Assembly (NCBI RefSeq): GCF_030814475.1
Contig: NZ_JAUSVF010000001.1
Location: 827,001 to 891,000, forward strand
Origin: Pararhizobium capsulatum DSM 1112
GTDB taxonomy: Bacteria > Pseudomonadota > Alphaproteobacteria > Rhizobiales > Rhizobiaceae
Direction: 5' to 3'
Length of the DNA: 64,000 bases
The translations under genes and the position numbers were made by a program. The notes beneath the pieces are model-generated. The model was given only the letters and a program-made list of their open reading frames with translations, was not told the DNA's origin and ran no database searches. Shown piece after piece: positions 41,608 to 50,941 of the stretch (position 1 is its first letter; every line of letters begins with the position of its first letter).

Positions 41608-42519
41608 ATGCTACGTTCCATCTTGGCCGGCCTTATGCTGGCAATCGCTGTTCCGGCGGCGGCGGAAGTTCCGCAGTTCCCGGAAACCTTCAAGACGCAG
41701 GAGATCGCCACCAACGGCACCACCTTGCATGTCCGCACCGCAGGCAAGGGGCCGGCCGTCGTGTTGTTGCATGGATACGGCGAAACCGGCGATATGTGGG
41801 CGCCGCTGGCGGTTGCGCTGTCTCACGATCATCAGGTCATCGTGCCCGATCTCAGGGGCATGGGCTTCTCGGCCAAGCCCGAAACCGGCTATGACAAGAA
41901 GACGGAAGGGCAGGATATCGCCGGTGTTCTCGATGCGCTCCATGTCGATCAGGCCGATGTCGTTGCCCATGATATCGGCAACATGGTTGCCTTTGCGTTT
42001 GCTGCGCAATATCCGAAGCGCGTGACCAAGCTGGTGCTGATGGATGCGCCGCTTCCCGGTGTCGGCCCCTGGGAGGAGATCCTGAAGAACCCGCTGCTCT
42101 GGCATTTCCGCTTTGGCGGTCCGGATATGGAGCGTCTGGTCGCTGGTCGCGAGCGCATCTATCTCGATCGTTTCTGGAACGAATTTTCGGCTGACCCGAG
42201 CAAATGGGACGAGGCATCGCGCAATCACTATGCGGCACTTTACGCCCAGCCCGGCGCCATGCATGCAGGTTTTGCGCAGTTTGCCGCCTTCGATCAGGAT
42301 GCGGTCGACAACAAGGCTTTTCTTGAGAAGGGCAAGCTGACGATGCCGGTGCTGGCTGTCGGTGGCGAGAAGTCCTTCGGCACGACCATGGCCGCTGTCG
42401 CAGGCTTTGCGGCAACGGATGTCACCGGCGCGGTGATCCCCGCATCGGGCCATTGGCTGATGGAAGAGCAGCCGGAGGCAACGGTCGCCGTCATCGTGCC
42501 TTTCCTGGATAAGAAATAA
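41608..42519 (+). CDS. exported alpha/beta hydrolase, epoxide hydrolase-like
   Basis: A 303-residue alpha/beta hydrolase with a signal peptide (MLRSILAGLMLAIAVPAAAE). The oxyanion region is LLHGYGETGDMW. The nucleophile elbow reads VVAHDIGNMVAF, so the nucleophile is Asp122 as in epoxide hydrolases and dehalogenases, not Ser. The catalytic His is in ASGHWLMEEQPEA. CAGGAGAAA precedes the ATG at 41608. A periplasmic epoxide or haloalkane hydrolase would detoxify exogenous compounds; the substrate is not predictable. Confidence 0.87.
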   Translation: MLRSILAGLMLAIAVPAAAEVPQFPETFKTQEIATNGTTLHVRTAGKGPAVVLLHGYGETGDMWAPLAVALSHDHQVIVPDLRGMGFSAKPETGYDKKTEGQDIAGVLDALHVDQADVVAHDIGNMVAFAFAAQYPKRVTKLVLMDAPLPGVGPWEEILKNPLLWHFRFGGPDMERLVAGRERIYLDRFWNEFSADPSKWDEASRNHYAALYAQPGAMHAGFAQFAAFDQDAVDNKAFLEKGKLTMPVLAVGGEKSFGTTMAAVAGFAATDVTGAVIPASGHWLMEEQPEATVAVIVPFLDKK

Positions 42520-42666
42520 CACTGGTTTTCAAGCGTGTTCAAAGGTGCCGCGTCTCGTGCGCGGCGCCTTTTTGTCGCCTGGCAGGCGGGGACAGGCGGC
42601 TTGCACTCCGCCGAGGGAACGACCATACATCGCATTTGACGGTGACATATCAGGGACCAAGAGACA

Positions 42667-43728
42667 GTGCAGACATCCGAAATCGTGATTGCAGGCGACA
42701 CACCGGGCATCGAGTGGCGGCTTCCCGTCATCCGTTTCAAGGGCAGCGATGCCAAAGCGCCATCCGTTTATATCCAGGCCGCCCTGCATGCCAATGAACT
42801 GCCGGGAACGGCGCTGTTGCATTTTCTCTGCGCACGGCTGCGCAAGGCGGATGAAGAGGGTGCCATTCTCGGCGATATCACCATCGTTCCGCAGGCCAAT
42901 CCGATCGGCGCGGCCCAGTCGCATTTCGGCGAGATGCAGGGTCGTTTCGATCTGGCGTCCCGCACCAATTTCAACCGTGAATTTCCGCTCGTTGCGCTCG
43001 ACGACAGGGAGAGCCTGCTGGAAGGGCGAGAGGCGCTGACGGCCGTTAACAGGCTGAAGCGCGAACTCTTGCATATGGCTGTTGGTGCGGACCTGATGCT
43101 GGACCTGCATTGCGATGACCAGTCGCTGCAATATGCCTATATCGACGATGCCTTCTGGCCAGAGGCCTCCGATCTCGCCGCAGCCTTGAAGATGGAAGCG
43201 GTGTTCCTTTCGGATGGTGAGAGCACTGCCTTCGAGGAAGCTGTCGGTTATGCCTGGAAGCATGAGGGCAAGGCGGCCAAGAAGACGCGGCTGCCCGGAC
43301 GCCTCGCCGTCACTGTCGAGTTGCGCGGCCGCTGCGATGTCTATCCCGAGATGGCCAAGGCAGACGCTGATGGCCTCTGGAATTTTCTTGCCGGCCGCGG
43401 CGTGGTCCGCGATGATGCCTTTGTCGCGACGCCCTATGAAGGGCCGGCTTTTGCCCTCGACAATATCGAGATTATCCGCGCGCCGCAGGCCGGGATGGTG
43501 CTGTTCCATCGGGATATCGGGGATACCGTCAAAGAAGGCGATCTGCTCGCCACCATCGTCACGCGTCCCGGCATGGCCGAGGGCGATATCGAGATCAGGG
43601 CGCCGCAGGAGGGACTGGTCGCCACCCGTTCCTCGGCTCGTTTCGCCCGCCGGCGTGACGACCTGATGAAGATTGCCTGCGCGGAGCCGAGCAAGGCCAA
43701 GCGCAAGGCAGGGACACTGGAAGACTGA
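42667..43728 (+). CDS. succinylglutamate desuccinylase/aspartoacylase-family (M14-like) deacylase
   Basis: A 353-residue zinc-dependent carboxypeptidase-fold protein. Zinc ligands are His41 and Glu44 in AALHANELPGT and His149 in MLDLHCDD. A C-terminal barrel resembling biotinyl/lipoyl domains (RAPQAGMVLFHRDIGDTVKEGDLLATI) follows. The start is GTG at 42667 behind AAGAGA. It probably removes an acyl or amide group from an amino-acid derivative. The ArsC-like gene follows after 8 bp and ybaK after a further 3 bp, making a three-gene group. Confidence 0.85.
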   Translation: MQTSEIVIAGDTPGIEWRLPVIRFKGSDAKAPSVYIQAALHANELPGTALLHFLCARLRKADEEGAILGDITIVPQANPIGAAQSHFGEMQGRFDLASRTNFNREFPLVALDDRESLLEGREALTAVNRLKRELLHMAVGADLMLDLHCDDQSLQYAYIDDAFWPEASDLAAALKMEAVFLSDGESTAFEEAVGYAWKHEGKAAKKTRLPGRLAVTVELRGRCDVYPEMAKADADGLWNFLAGRGVVRDDAFVATPYEGPAFALDNIEIIRAPQAGMVLFHRDIGDTVKEGDLLATIVTRPGMAEGDIEIRAPQEGLVATRSSARFARRRDDLMKIACAEPSKAKRKAGTLED

Positions 43729-43736
43729 GGCGGGCA

Positions 43737-44087
43737 ATGACGGTCAAGATTTACGGCATCAAGAACTGCGATACGATGAAGATGGCGCGCGCCTGGCTTG
43801 ACGGTCACGGTGTCGCCTATGCCTTCCACGACTACAAGGGCGAGGGTATCGACCGGGCGACGCTGACGGGCTGGTGCGATGCCTTGGGCTGGGAAGCCGT
43901 GCTCAACAAGACAAGCACCACATTCCGCGGCTTGCCGGAGGCAGATCGCCAGAACCTCGATCAGCAAAAGGCGATCGACCTCATGCTGGTGCAGCCATCG
44001 ATGATCAAGCGACCGCTGCTCGACCGGGGCGGCCATCTCACGGCGGGCTTCAAGCCGGATATCTACGGGGCGCAGTTCAAGGGCTGA
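43737..44087 (+). CDS. ArsC/Spx-family thioredoxin-fold reductase (YffB-like)
   Basis: A 116-residue thioredoxin-fold protein: MTVKIYGIKNCDTMKMARAWLDGHGVAYAFHDYKGEG. One active-site Cys (Cys11) is in NCDTMK; RPLLDRGGHLTAGF is the C-terminal RP motif. This pattern matches the YffB-type ArsC family, which is distinct from true arsenate reductase. It probably uses glutathione, with an unknown target. It is the middle gene of a three-gene group. Confidence 0.87.
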   Translation: MTVKIYGIKNCDTMKMARAWLDGHGVAYAFHDYKGEGIDRATLTGWCDALGWEAVLNKTSTTFRGLPEADRQNLDQQKAIDLMLVQPSMIKRPLLDRGGHLTAGFKPDIYGAQFKG

Positions 44088-44090
44088 TCC

Positions 44091-44564
44091 ATGTCGAAGA
44101 CGACACGCGCAACGCAATTTCTCGCCAAGGCCGGCGTGGCCTTCACGGTTCACACCTACGACTATGACCCTTCCGCCGACCGCATCGGCATGGCGGCTGC
44201 CGAGGCGTTGGGCGAGGAACCTTGCCGGGTGTTGAAGACGCTGATGGCCGAAGTGGATGGCAAGCCGGTCTGCGTCGTGGTGCCATCGGATCGCGAAGTC
44301 AGCATGAAGAAACTGGCCGCGGCTTTTTCGGGCAAGTCCGCCAACATGATGAAGCCGACCGATGCCGAGCGGCTGACAGGCTATCATGTTGGAGGAATCA
44401 GCCCCTTCGGACAGAAGAAGCTCGTGCCGACCGCGATCGAAGAGGCGGCGCTCGCCGAGCCGCATGTGTTCATCAATGGCGGCCAACGCGGACTGCAGGT
44501 GCGACTGGCGCCTGCGGATGCGCTGATGGCACTGAAGGCGATTGTCGCGCCACTGGTGGCGTAA
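44091..44564 (+). CDS. ybaK: Cys-tRNA(Pro)/aminoacyl-tRNA deacylase YbaK
   Basis: A 157-residue YbaK/EbsC-family editing domain that hydrolyses Cys-tRNA(Pro) made in error by prolyl-tRNA synthetase. Family residues are TRATQFLAKAGVAFTVHTYDYDP at the start, VLKTLMAEVDGKPVCVVVPSDREVSMKKLA (with the functional Lys) and ERLTGYHVGGISPFGQKK. Length is standard. It follows the ArsC-like gene after 3 bp. Confidence 0.92.
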   Translation: MSKTTRATQFLAKAGVAFTVHTYDYDPSADRIGMAAAEALGEEPCRVLKTLMAEVDGKPVCVVVPSDREVSMKKLAAAFSGKSANMMKPTDAERLTGYHVGGISPFGQKKLVPTAIEEAALAEPHVFINGGQRGLQVRLAPADALMALKAIVAPLVA

Positions 44565-44823
44565 GGGGCGGCGCGGTCTTTATACGGCTGCATTCGCCCA
44601 TCGTGCGGGGGCCGAATGTCGATTGGTCCCAGCGCTGGCAAGGTCCAGCGACCCGTATCGTGATCAAGGCGAATTCAGGCACAACTCCCGTTCCCCTGAC
44701 GTTCATGCGCAGCCGCAACCGTGTTCTTGAACCGTTCAGAGACATATACCCAATTTGGGGACTGTCCTGTCGCCCATCGTCTCCTATGGTTGTACCGATT
44801 CGTGCAAGCCATAAGGAGTTGTG

Positions 44824-44994
44824 ATGAGTGAGGCGAGAGTGGTCATCAAGAGGTTCCAGGGCGTGTGGGTAGCCTCGATTTTCCACCTTGAAATCACGGA
44901 GCATCGAGGTTTTGTGACGCAACAGGAGGCCGAGGAGCATGGTAGAAAGCGGGCTCAGCAGCTGCAGGGACGCCCGACATCGCCCGACGCATGA
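44824..44994 (+). CDS. small protein, 56 residues, DUF2188-like pattern
   Basis: ATG at 44824 behind a near-ideal AAGGAG site (44811-44816) opens a 57-codon frame ending TGA at 44994. The product starts MSEARVVIKRFQGVWVASIF, continues with a GFVTQQEAEEHGRKRAQQL segment and has a charged tail. The pattern of an N-terminal strand, a Trp after Gly, and TQxEAxxxGRxxA resembles short DUF2188-type proteins, but this was not verified. It is soluble, without signal peptide or membrane segment. Confidence 0.6.
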   Translation: MSEARVVIKRFQGVWVASIFHLEITEHRGFVTQQEAEEHGRKRAQQLQGRPTSPDA

Positions 44995-45104
44995 AGGCCT
45001 GGAACGGCCTGCTGCAAGCTTCAGTCGTTTCGTGCTTTCGGCTTCTGTTTTGACGCCTGTCGCGATAGAACGGGGCAACGCGCTACGAAGCAGCAGGAGA
45101 CAGC

Positions 45105-46355
45105 ATGGACGCGACATCAACCAAATCCCTTATCGATCCCGTGAAGCTTGAAAAGCTTGCCGAAGTCGCCGTCAAGGTGGGCTTGAGGCTGGAGCGTGGC
45201 CAGGACCTCGTCATCACCGCGCCGATTGCCGCTTTGCCGCTGGTCCGCCTGATCACCAAACATGCCTATATGGCCGGTGCCGGTCTCGTCACGACCTTCT
45301 ATTCGGATGAAGAGACGACGCTTGCCCGCTACCAGTATGCCCCGGATGATAGCTTCGATCGGGCATCCGGCTGGCTTTATGACGGCATGGCCAAGGCCTA
45401 TGCCGGCAATGCGGCGCGACTGGCGATCTCCGGCGACAACCCGATGATGCTGGCGGCGCAGGATCCGGCCAAGGTCGCTCGCGCCAACAAGGCCAATTCC
45501 ATCGCCTACAAGCCGGCGCTCGAGAAAATTTCCAATTTCGACATCAACTGGAACATCATTTCCTACCCCAACCCCGCCTGGGCCAGGCAGATGTTCCCGG
45601 ACTTGGCCGAGGATGTCGCGGTCGGCAAGCTGGCGGATGCGATCTTTGCGGCATCGCGGGTCGATGTTGCCGATCCGGTCGCAGCCTGGGCCGAACACAA
45701 TGCCAATCTGCGCAAGCGGTCGAGCTGGCTGAACGGCGAGCGCTTCTCGGCACTGCGCTTCACAGGACCGGGCACGGACCTGACGGTTGGTCTGGCTGAC
45801 GGTCATGAATGGCATGGCGGCGCCTCCACGGCCAAGAACGGCATCACCTGCAATCCGAACATCCCGACCGAAGAGGTCTTCACCACGCCGCATGCGTTGC
45901 GCGTGGAGGGCCATGTGTCGAGCACCAAGCCGCTTTCCCATCAGGGTACGCTGATCGACAATATCCAGGTTCGCTTCGAAGGCGGCCGGATTGTCGAAGC
46001 GAAGGCGTCGAAGGGCGAGGAAGTGCTGAACAAGGTGCTGGATACCGACGAGGGCGCGCGCAGGCTTGGCGAGGTGGCGCTGGTGCCGCATTCATCGCCG
46101 ATCTCCGCGAGCGGCATCCTGTTCTACAACACGCTGTTCGATGAGAACGCTTCCTGCCACATTGCACTCGGCCAATGCTATTCCAAGTGCTTCCTCGACG
46201 GTGCTTCGCTGAGCCAGGAGCAAATCAAGGCGCAGGGCGGAAATTCCAGTCTCATTCACATCGACTGGATGATCGGCTCCGACAAGGTGGATATCGACGG
46301 CATTCTGCCCAATGGCGGCAGCGTCGCCGTCATGCGTCAGGGCGAATGGGCCTGA
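45105..46355 (+). CDS. M29-family aminopeptidase
   Basis: A 416-residue thermophilic-type (M29) metalloaminopeptidase. Recognisable segments are LVTTFYSDEETTLARYQYAPDDSFD, RFTGPGTDLTVGLADGHEWHGG, NIPTEEVFTTPHALRVEGHV (with the conserved Glu metal ligands), LGEVALVPHSSPIS and HIALGQCYSKC with a terminal HIDWMIGSDKVDIDG. The set of Glu, His and Asp ligands of the dinuclear metal site is complete. It releases N-terminal residues from peptides in the cytoplasm. AGGAGA precedes the ATG at 45105. Confidence 0.93.
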   Translation: MDATSTKSLIDPVKLEKLAEVAVKVGLRLERGQDLVITAPIAALPLVRLITKHAYMAGAGLVTTFYSDEETTLARYQYAPDDSFDRASGWLYDGMAKAYAGNAARLAISGDNPMMLAAQDPAKVARANKANSIAYKPALEKISNFDINWNIISYPNPAWARQMFPDLAEDVAVGKLADAIFAASRVDVADPVAAWAEHNANLRKRSSWLNGERFSALRFTGPGTDLTVGLADGHEWHGGASTAKNGITCNPNIPTEEVFTTPHALRVEGHVSSTKPLSHQGTLIDNIQVRFEGGRIVEAKASKGEEVLNKVLDTDEGARRLGEVALVPHSSPISASGILFYNTLFDENASCHIALGQCYSKCFLDGASLSQEQIKAQGGNSSLIHIDWMIGSDKVDIDGILPNGGSVAVMRQGEWA

Positions 46356-46428
46356 CGTACACCGAACGACAAAGTTGAGAGAGCAGGCAGGCGGCGACGT
46401 CTGCCTGTTCCATATGAGGCTAACGTCA

Positions 46429-46494
46429 GAGTTTGTCAGGGAAAAGTGGAAACCGGTTTTCGCGAAAAGACAAACAGAAACAAAAGAATCTAGA
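46429..46494. repeat. 66-bp dispersed repeat, copy 2 (inverted)
   Basis: It starts GAGTTTGTCAGGGAAAAG and ends AAAGAATCTAGA. It is the reverse complement of 16077-16142 with two differences. It sits just before the hairpin that ends the convergent genes on either side. Confidence 0.85.
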
Positions 46495-46498
46495 GGAT

Positions 46499-46521
46499 GT
46501 CTGGTTCAATCTGAACCAGAC
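46499..46521. terminator. bidirectional terminator-like hairpin
   Basis: Perfect 10-bp arms GTCTGGTTCA and TGAACCAGAC with an ATC loop. It lies between the convergent aminopeptidase and kinase genes. No long T-tract follows on either side. Confidence 0.6.
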
Positions 46522-46526
46522 CTCCT

Positions 46527-49500
46527 TTAGAGGCCGAGGCTTTCAATCGCCCTGGTGATCTCCGGTGTTCCGAACGGTTTCTTGAGGAGGGCCGTCCGTG
46601 CCGGATCGTCAAGCTTCGGGGCCTGGTCCTGGCCGGTTGCAAAGACGATGCCCATGTTCGGATATTGTTTCCTGACTGTTGCGGCCAGTTCCGCCCCCGA
46701 CATGCCCGGCAGGCCAAGATCAGTAATCAGGATGGCGATGGGCTGTACTTCCAGAATGGCCAAGGCCTGTTCGGCGCTGCTTGCTTCCTCCACGGTGTGG
46801 CCGAGTTCCATGAGAATATCCGACGTCGACATGCGGATTAGGAAATCGTCCTCGACGAGAAGCACGCGGTAGAAAGTCTTTTCCTGAGGTGGCGATGGCG
46901 CAGGGGCGGACGCAAGACGTTGGATGGCCTCGGCGCGCTGGCGGTGATTGTTCAGCACGTGACGGATCTTGCGGGCGAGAGACTCGCGCGTGTAGGGCTT
47001 GCTGAGGAGCTCGACACCGGGATCGAGCCGGCCGCCGTGAACGATCGAATTTTCCGTGTATCCCGAGGTGAACAACACGGCGATTTCGGGCGATCGCTCC
47101 TTCACCTGCCGCACGAGATCGGTGCTGCGCAGCGGTCCGGGCATGACGACATCGGTAAACAGGAGATCGACGGCGGCGCCGCTTTCGATGACGGTGAGTG
47201 CGCCGGCCGCATCCCTGGCCTTCAGAACCCGGTAGCCGAGATCACCCAGAAGCTCGACCACGGTGTTGCGGACCTGATCGTCGTCTTCGGCAACGAGGAT
47301 GGTCTCGCTTCCGCCGGTCACAGGCCCGAACCCGTCTTCGACGATCACATCTTCCGTCTGCCGGATGCGGGGGAAATAGAGCTTGATCGTCGTGCCCTGG
47401 CCGACCTCGCTGTAGATCTTCACATGGCCGCCGGATTGCTTGACGAAACCATAGACCATGGACAGGCCCAGCCCGGTTCCCTTGTCGATCGGCTTTGTCG
47501 AGAAGAACGGCTCGAAAACCTGCTTCAGGATGGACGCATCCATGCCGCAGCCGGTATCGGTGACGGCGAGCATCACGTACTGGCCAGCTTCAACGTCATC
47601 GTTCTGGCGAACATAGTCATCGTCGAGAAATGCGTTGCCGACTTCGATGGTCAGCTTGCCGGCGCCATCCATGGCGTCGCGGGCGTTGATGGCGAGATTG
47701 AGCAATGCGTTTTCGATCTGCGTCGGGTCCACCAACGCATTCCAGAGACCGCCGGAGCGGCTGGTCTCGATCTCGATCGCTTCTCCAAGCGTCCGGCGCA
47801 GCATGTCCTCGATGCCGGTGACGAAGCGGCCGATATTGACCACCTTCGGTTCGAGCGGCTGGCGCCGGCCAAAGGCCAAGAGCTGGCTTGCGAGCTTGGA
47901 ACCTCTGTTCACGCCCGCCAGCGCATTTTCGATACGCTTCTGGGCACGCTCGTTGCCCTGTACGTCGCCGGACAGGAGCTGGAGGTTGCCGGAGACCACC
48001 TGCAGCAGGTTGTTGAAATCATGCGCCACGCCGCCGGTCAGCTGTCCCAGAGCCTCCATTTTCTGGGACTGGCGCAACGTTTCTTCCATTTTCATGCGCT
48101 CAGTGATTTCGCTGGCGACCCGTTGTTCCAGATTGCTGTTGACCTGTTGCAGCTCCTGTTCGGCGCGCTTGCGCTCAGCGATTTCAAGCTCGGCCGCCTG
48201 AAACAGCCGGGCATTGTCCATGCCGATCGCCGCGAGGCCTGCGGCGCTGATCACCAGGTCTTCATGATCCTGCTTGAAGAGGCCGGGTTTAGGGTGGCCG
48301 AAAAACAGGCCGCCGATCACCTCGCCGGAACGGGAAATGACGGGAACCGCGAGATAGCTGCGCACCGGCAGGTGGCCGGACGGCATGCCGTGATAGGGGC
48401 CGCTATGGCCATAGCGCGGGTCGGTGAGGATATTGTCGGAACGGATAACCCCTTCACCCTTGAAGGTCGGCTGGAAGACGGACGTCGCGCGCGGCATGGG
48501 GAAGCTGGAAAAGCTTTCGCGCGGCACGCCGGACAGCGCATAGAGCATGTAGCTCTCGCCCTTCTCATCCAGCACATTGTAGAAGAAGGCACCGAATTTC
48601 GCGCCGGTCATGGCGACGCCGGCATCGGTGATCATCTGCACGACCTTGTCGAGGTCGCGTTCGGCAGCGAGATCCGCACCCAGCTTGTTGAGAACGCTGA
48701 GGACGGCGGTTTCGTGTCTCAGCGCCAGTTCGGCGTGCTTCTGCTCGGTTACATCATTGCCCTGGACGAAAATCCCGAGGTTATTGCGCTCCTCGTCAAG
48801 AATGGGTTGATAGATGAAATCGAGATAGCGTTCTTCCACGACACCCGCGGATCGTTCAAGCCGGACCGGGGTCGAATTGCCGACATAGGCCTCGCTGCTC
48901 TCGGTGACGGTATCCAGCAGTTTCTCGAAGCCCTGGCCCCTCAATTCGGGCAGCGCTTCCAGCAATGGCAGACCGATGACATCGCGATTGCCGATCAGGC
49001 GCAGATAGGCCTCGTTGGCGAGTTCGAAGCGGTGCTCCGGGCCGGTCAGCATGGCCATGAAGCCGGGCGCCTGTTCGAACATCCTCTTCAGTCGTTTCCG
49101 CTCGCCTCTGATGGCGCGTTCGGCCTTCACCTTGCTGGTCGTTTCGACGACGATCGCCATGACCGCAATCGGTTTTCCGCTCTCGCCAATGATCGGCGAG
49201 TAGTCGAGGTTCATCCAGGCAGGCTCGAGCTGTCCGCTGCGCTGGAGTGACAGCTTCTGATCCGTATAGGCAAGCGTGCCGCCGGCGAGACCGACCTTCA
49301 TGACATTGTCGTTGAAATCGGCCACTTCCGGCCAGCCTTCACGCACCTTCGAGCCCAGGAGCTGCGGGTGCCGGCCGCCGGCAAAGACGGAATAGGCATC
49401 GTTGTAGATCATGATGCCGTCTTCGCCCCAGAGCGTCACGATCGGCACGGGCGACTGGAGGACGAGCGCGATGGTCGTCTTCAGGCTCTGCGGCCAGGTC

Positions 49501-49598
49501 GTGACGCAGCCGATGGAGGTCAAGGACCAGTCATGAGCGGCGATCAGCCCGGCAAGCTCGCCATTGTGGGCCAGGAAGGCAAAGTCGTCATGTCGCAT
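46527..49598 (-). CDS. soluble hybrid histidine kinase (PAS-PAS-GAF-HisKA-HATPase-REC-REC)
   Basis: A 1023-residue hybrid sensor kinase with no transmembrane segment, so it senses a cytoplasmic signal. Order: two PAS-like domains (about 30-160 and 170-290), a GAF domain (about 295-465), a coiled coil (465-510), HisKA with phospho-acceptor His526 in GGVAHDFNN, an ATPase domain (N-box INARDAM near 637-643, DTGCGM at 681) and two receiver domains with phospho-acceptor Asp816 (TDVVMPG) and Asp960 (TDLGLPG), with lysines at 867 and 1007. No Hpt domain or partner regulator gene is adjacent, so output is unknown. The ATG at 49598 fits. Confidence 0.93.
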   Translation of the reverse strand: MRHDDFAFLAHNGELAGLIAAHDWSLTSIGCVTTWPQSLKTTIALVLQSPVPIVTLWGEDGIMIYNDAYSVFAGGRHPQLLGSKVREGWPEVADFNDNVMKVGLAGGTLAYTDQKLSLQRSGQLEPAWMNLDYSPIIGESGKPIAVMAIVVETTSKVKAERAIRGERKRLKRMFEQAPGFMAMLTGPEHRFELANEAYLRLIGNRDVIGLPLLEALPELRGQGFEKLLDTVTESSEAYVGNSTPVRLERSAGVVEERYLDFIYQPILDEERNNLGIFVQGNDVTEQKHAELALRHETAVLSVLNKLGADLAAERDLDKVVQMITDAGVAMTGAKFGAFFYNVLDEKGESYMLYALSGVPRESFSSFPMPRATSVFQPTFKGEGVIRSDNILTDPRYGHSGPYHGMPSGHLPVRSYLAVPVISRSGEVIGGLFFGHPKPGLFKQDHEDLVISAAGLAAIGMDNARLFQAAELEIAERKRAEQELQQVNSNLEQRVASEITERMKMEETLRQSQKMEALGQLTGGVAHDFNNLLQVVSGNLQLLSGDVQGNERAQKRIENALAGVNRGSKLASQLLAFGRRQPLEPKVVNIGRFVTGIEDMLRRTLGEAIEIETSRSGGLWNALVDPTQIENALLNLAINARDAMDGAGKLTIEVGNAFLDDDYVRQNDDVEAGQYVMLAVTDTGCGMDASILKQVFEPFFSTKPIDKGTGLGLSMVYGFVKQSGGHVKIYSEVGQGTTIKLYFPRIRQTEDVIVEDGFGPVTGGSETILVAEDDDQVRNTVVELLGDLGYRVLKARDAAGALTVIESGAAVDLLFTDVVMPGPLRSTDLVRQVKERSPEIAVLFTSGYTENSIVHGGRLDPGVELLSKPYTRESLARKIRHVLNNHRQRAEAIQRLASAPAPSPPQEKTFYRVLLVEDDFLIRMSTSDILMELGHTVEEASSAEQALAILEVQPIAILITDLGLPGMSGAELAATVRKQYPNMGIVFATGQDQAPKLDDPARTALLKKPFGTPEITRAIESLGL

Positions 49599-49727
49599 GG
49601 GTCGCCGCGGTCTAGAGGATGAAGCAGATAACTAGGCGCCGTTCGGCTGCCGGAAAGAGGCAGCCCTGCGATTTCTGGCGAGGGAAAATTCCACGCATTC
49701 GTCCTGCCCTGCAAGGCTTTGAGCCTG

Positions 49728-50903
49728 TCAGCAGGCGAGGTCCGCCACCACGGCATCGAGGATCAGCATGCCGGCCGGCGTGCAGCGCAGGCGCGAATTG
49801 CCAAGACGCTCGATGAAGCCATGCTCGATGAGGAACTGCTCGCGATCCGGGTCCGGCTCGCGGCCCGACAGTCTCTGCCAGCGGACGAGATCGATGCCTT
49901 CCTTCAGCCGCAGGCCCATCAGCAGCAGCTCGTCGGCCTGTTCGTCGCGACCCAGGATTTCCTGGTCGACCATGCCGTGGCCGGTCTTCTCGACCAGCCG
50001 CAGCCACTCCTCCGGCTTCCGTTCCGTGGCGGTGGCGAGCTTGTCGGCGCCGAGCGTCAGGCGGCCATGGGCGCCGGGGCCGATGCCGGCATAGTCACCG
50101 TAGCGCCAGTAGGTGAGGTTGTGGCGGCTTTCCGCGCCGGGAACGGCGTGGTTGGAAACCTCGTAGGCCGGCATGCCGATGGCAGCCGTGATATCCTGTG
50201 TTGCCTCGTAGAGAACGGCGGACTGTTCGCCGTCGGGCACGATCAGCTTGCCGGCCTTGTGCAGGCCGTAGAAGGGCGTGCCTTCCTCGATCGTCAGCTG
50301 ATAGAGCGAGAGATGGTCGACGGCATAGGAGACCGCTTCCTTCAGCTCCTTTTCCCATTCCTCGACCGTCTGTTTCGGCCGGGCGTAGATGAGGTCGAAG
50401 GACATGCGCGGGAAGATATCGCGGGCGAGACCTATGGCCTTCAGGGCATCCTCGACATTGTGCAGGCGACCGAGGAATTTGAGGTCGGCGTCGTTGAGCG
50501 CCTGGACGCCGAGCGAGACGCGGTTGACGCCGGCGGCGCGGTAGCCGCGAAAGCGGGTCGCCTCGACGCTGGAGGGGTTGGCCTCCATGGTGATCTCGAT
50601 ACCATCAGGCACATGCCATTCCCTGGCGATGCCGTTCAGCACGGCCTCGACCGTGGCCGGATCCATGAGCGAGGGAGTGCCGCCGCCCATGAAGATGCTG
50701 GTGACCGTGCGCGGGCCGGAAAGGCGGCGAGCCTCCGCCATTTCCTTCAGGAAAGCCGCGACGAAACGCGGCTGGTCCACCGGCTGATGACGGACATGGC
50801 TGTTGAAATCGCAGTAGGGACATTTGGCGGCGCAGAAGGGCCAATGCACGTAGACCCCGAAGCCGGGGTCCGTGTGGTCGCCAATGGAGTTGAAAATGGC
50901 CAT
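49728..50903 (-). CDS. hemW: radical SAM heme chaperone HemW
   Basis: A 391-residue radical SAM protein that binds heme and delivers it to respiratory proteins; it was formerly annotated as oxygen-independent coproporphyrinogen oxidase. The cluster motif is Cys24-Cys28-Cys31 in WPFCAAKCPYCDFNSH. HemW proteins carry CxxxCxxC without the fourth Cys of true HemN, as here. Further motifs are SIFMGGGTPSLM, ITMEANPSSVE, VNRVSLGVQAL and SLYQLTIEEGTPFYGL. rdgB lies 38 bp upstream on the same strand, so hemW is the last gene of the rph-VOC-rdgB-hemW run. Confidence 0.93.
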   Translation of the reverse strand: MAIFNSIGDHTDPGFGVYVHWPFCAAKCPYCDFNSHVRHQPVDQPRFVAAFLKEMAEARRLSGPRTVTSIFMGGGTPSLMDPATVEAVLNGIAREWHVPDGIEITMEANPSSVEATRFRGYRAAGVNRVSLGVQALNDADLKFLGRLHNVEDALKAIGLARDIFPRMSFDLIYARPKQTVEEWEKELKEAVSYAVDHLSLYQLTIEEGTPFYGLHKAGKLIVPDGEQSAVLYEATQDITAAIGMPAYEVSNHAVPGAESRHNLTYWRYGDYAGIGPGAHGRLTLGADKLATATERKPEEWLRLVEKTGHGMVDQEILGRDEQADELLLMGLRLKEGIDLVRWQRLSGREPDPDREQFLIEHGFIERLGNSRLRCTPAGMLILDAVVADLAC

Positions 50904-50941
50904 TCCGTTCGTTTCTTCGGACCTTGTCCGTCTGTGGTGGC

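Noticed and set aside
46920..49250. Open frame of 776 codons on the plus strand opposite the hybrid kinase gene
   Set aside because: It is a mirror of the GC-rich kinase gene; the kinase frame shows all expected domains, while this frame has no recognisable domain or ribosome site.
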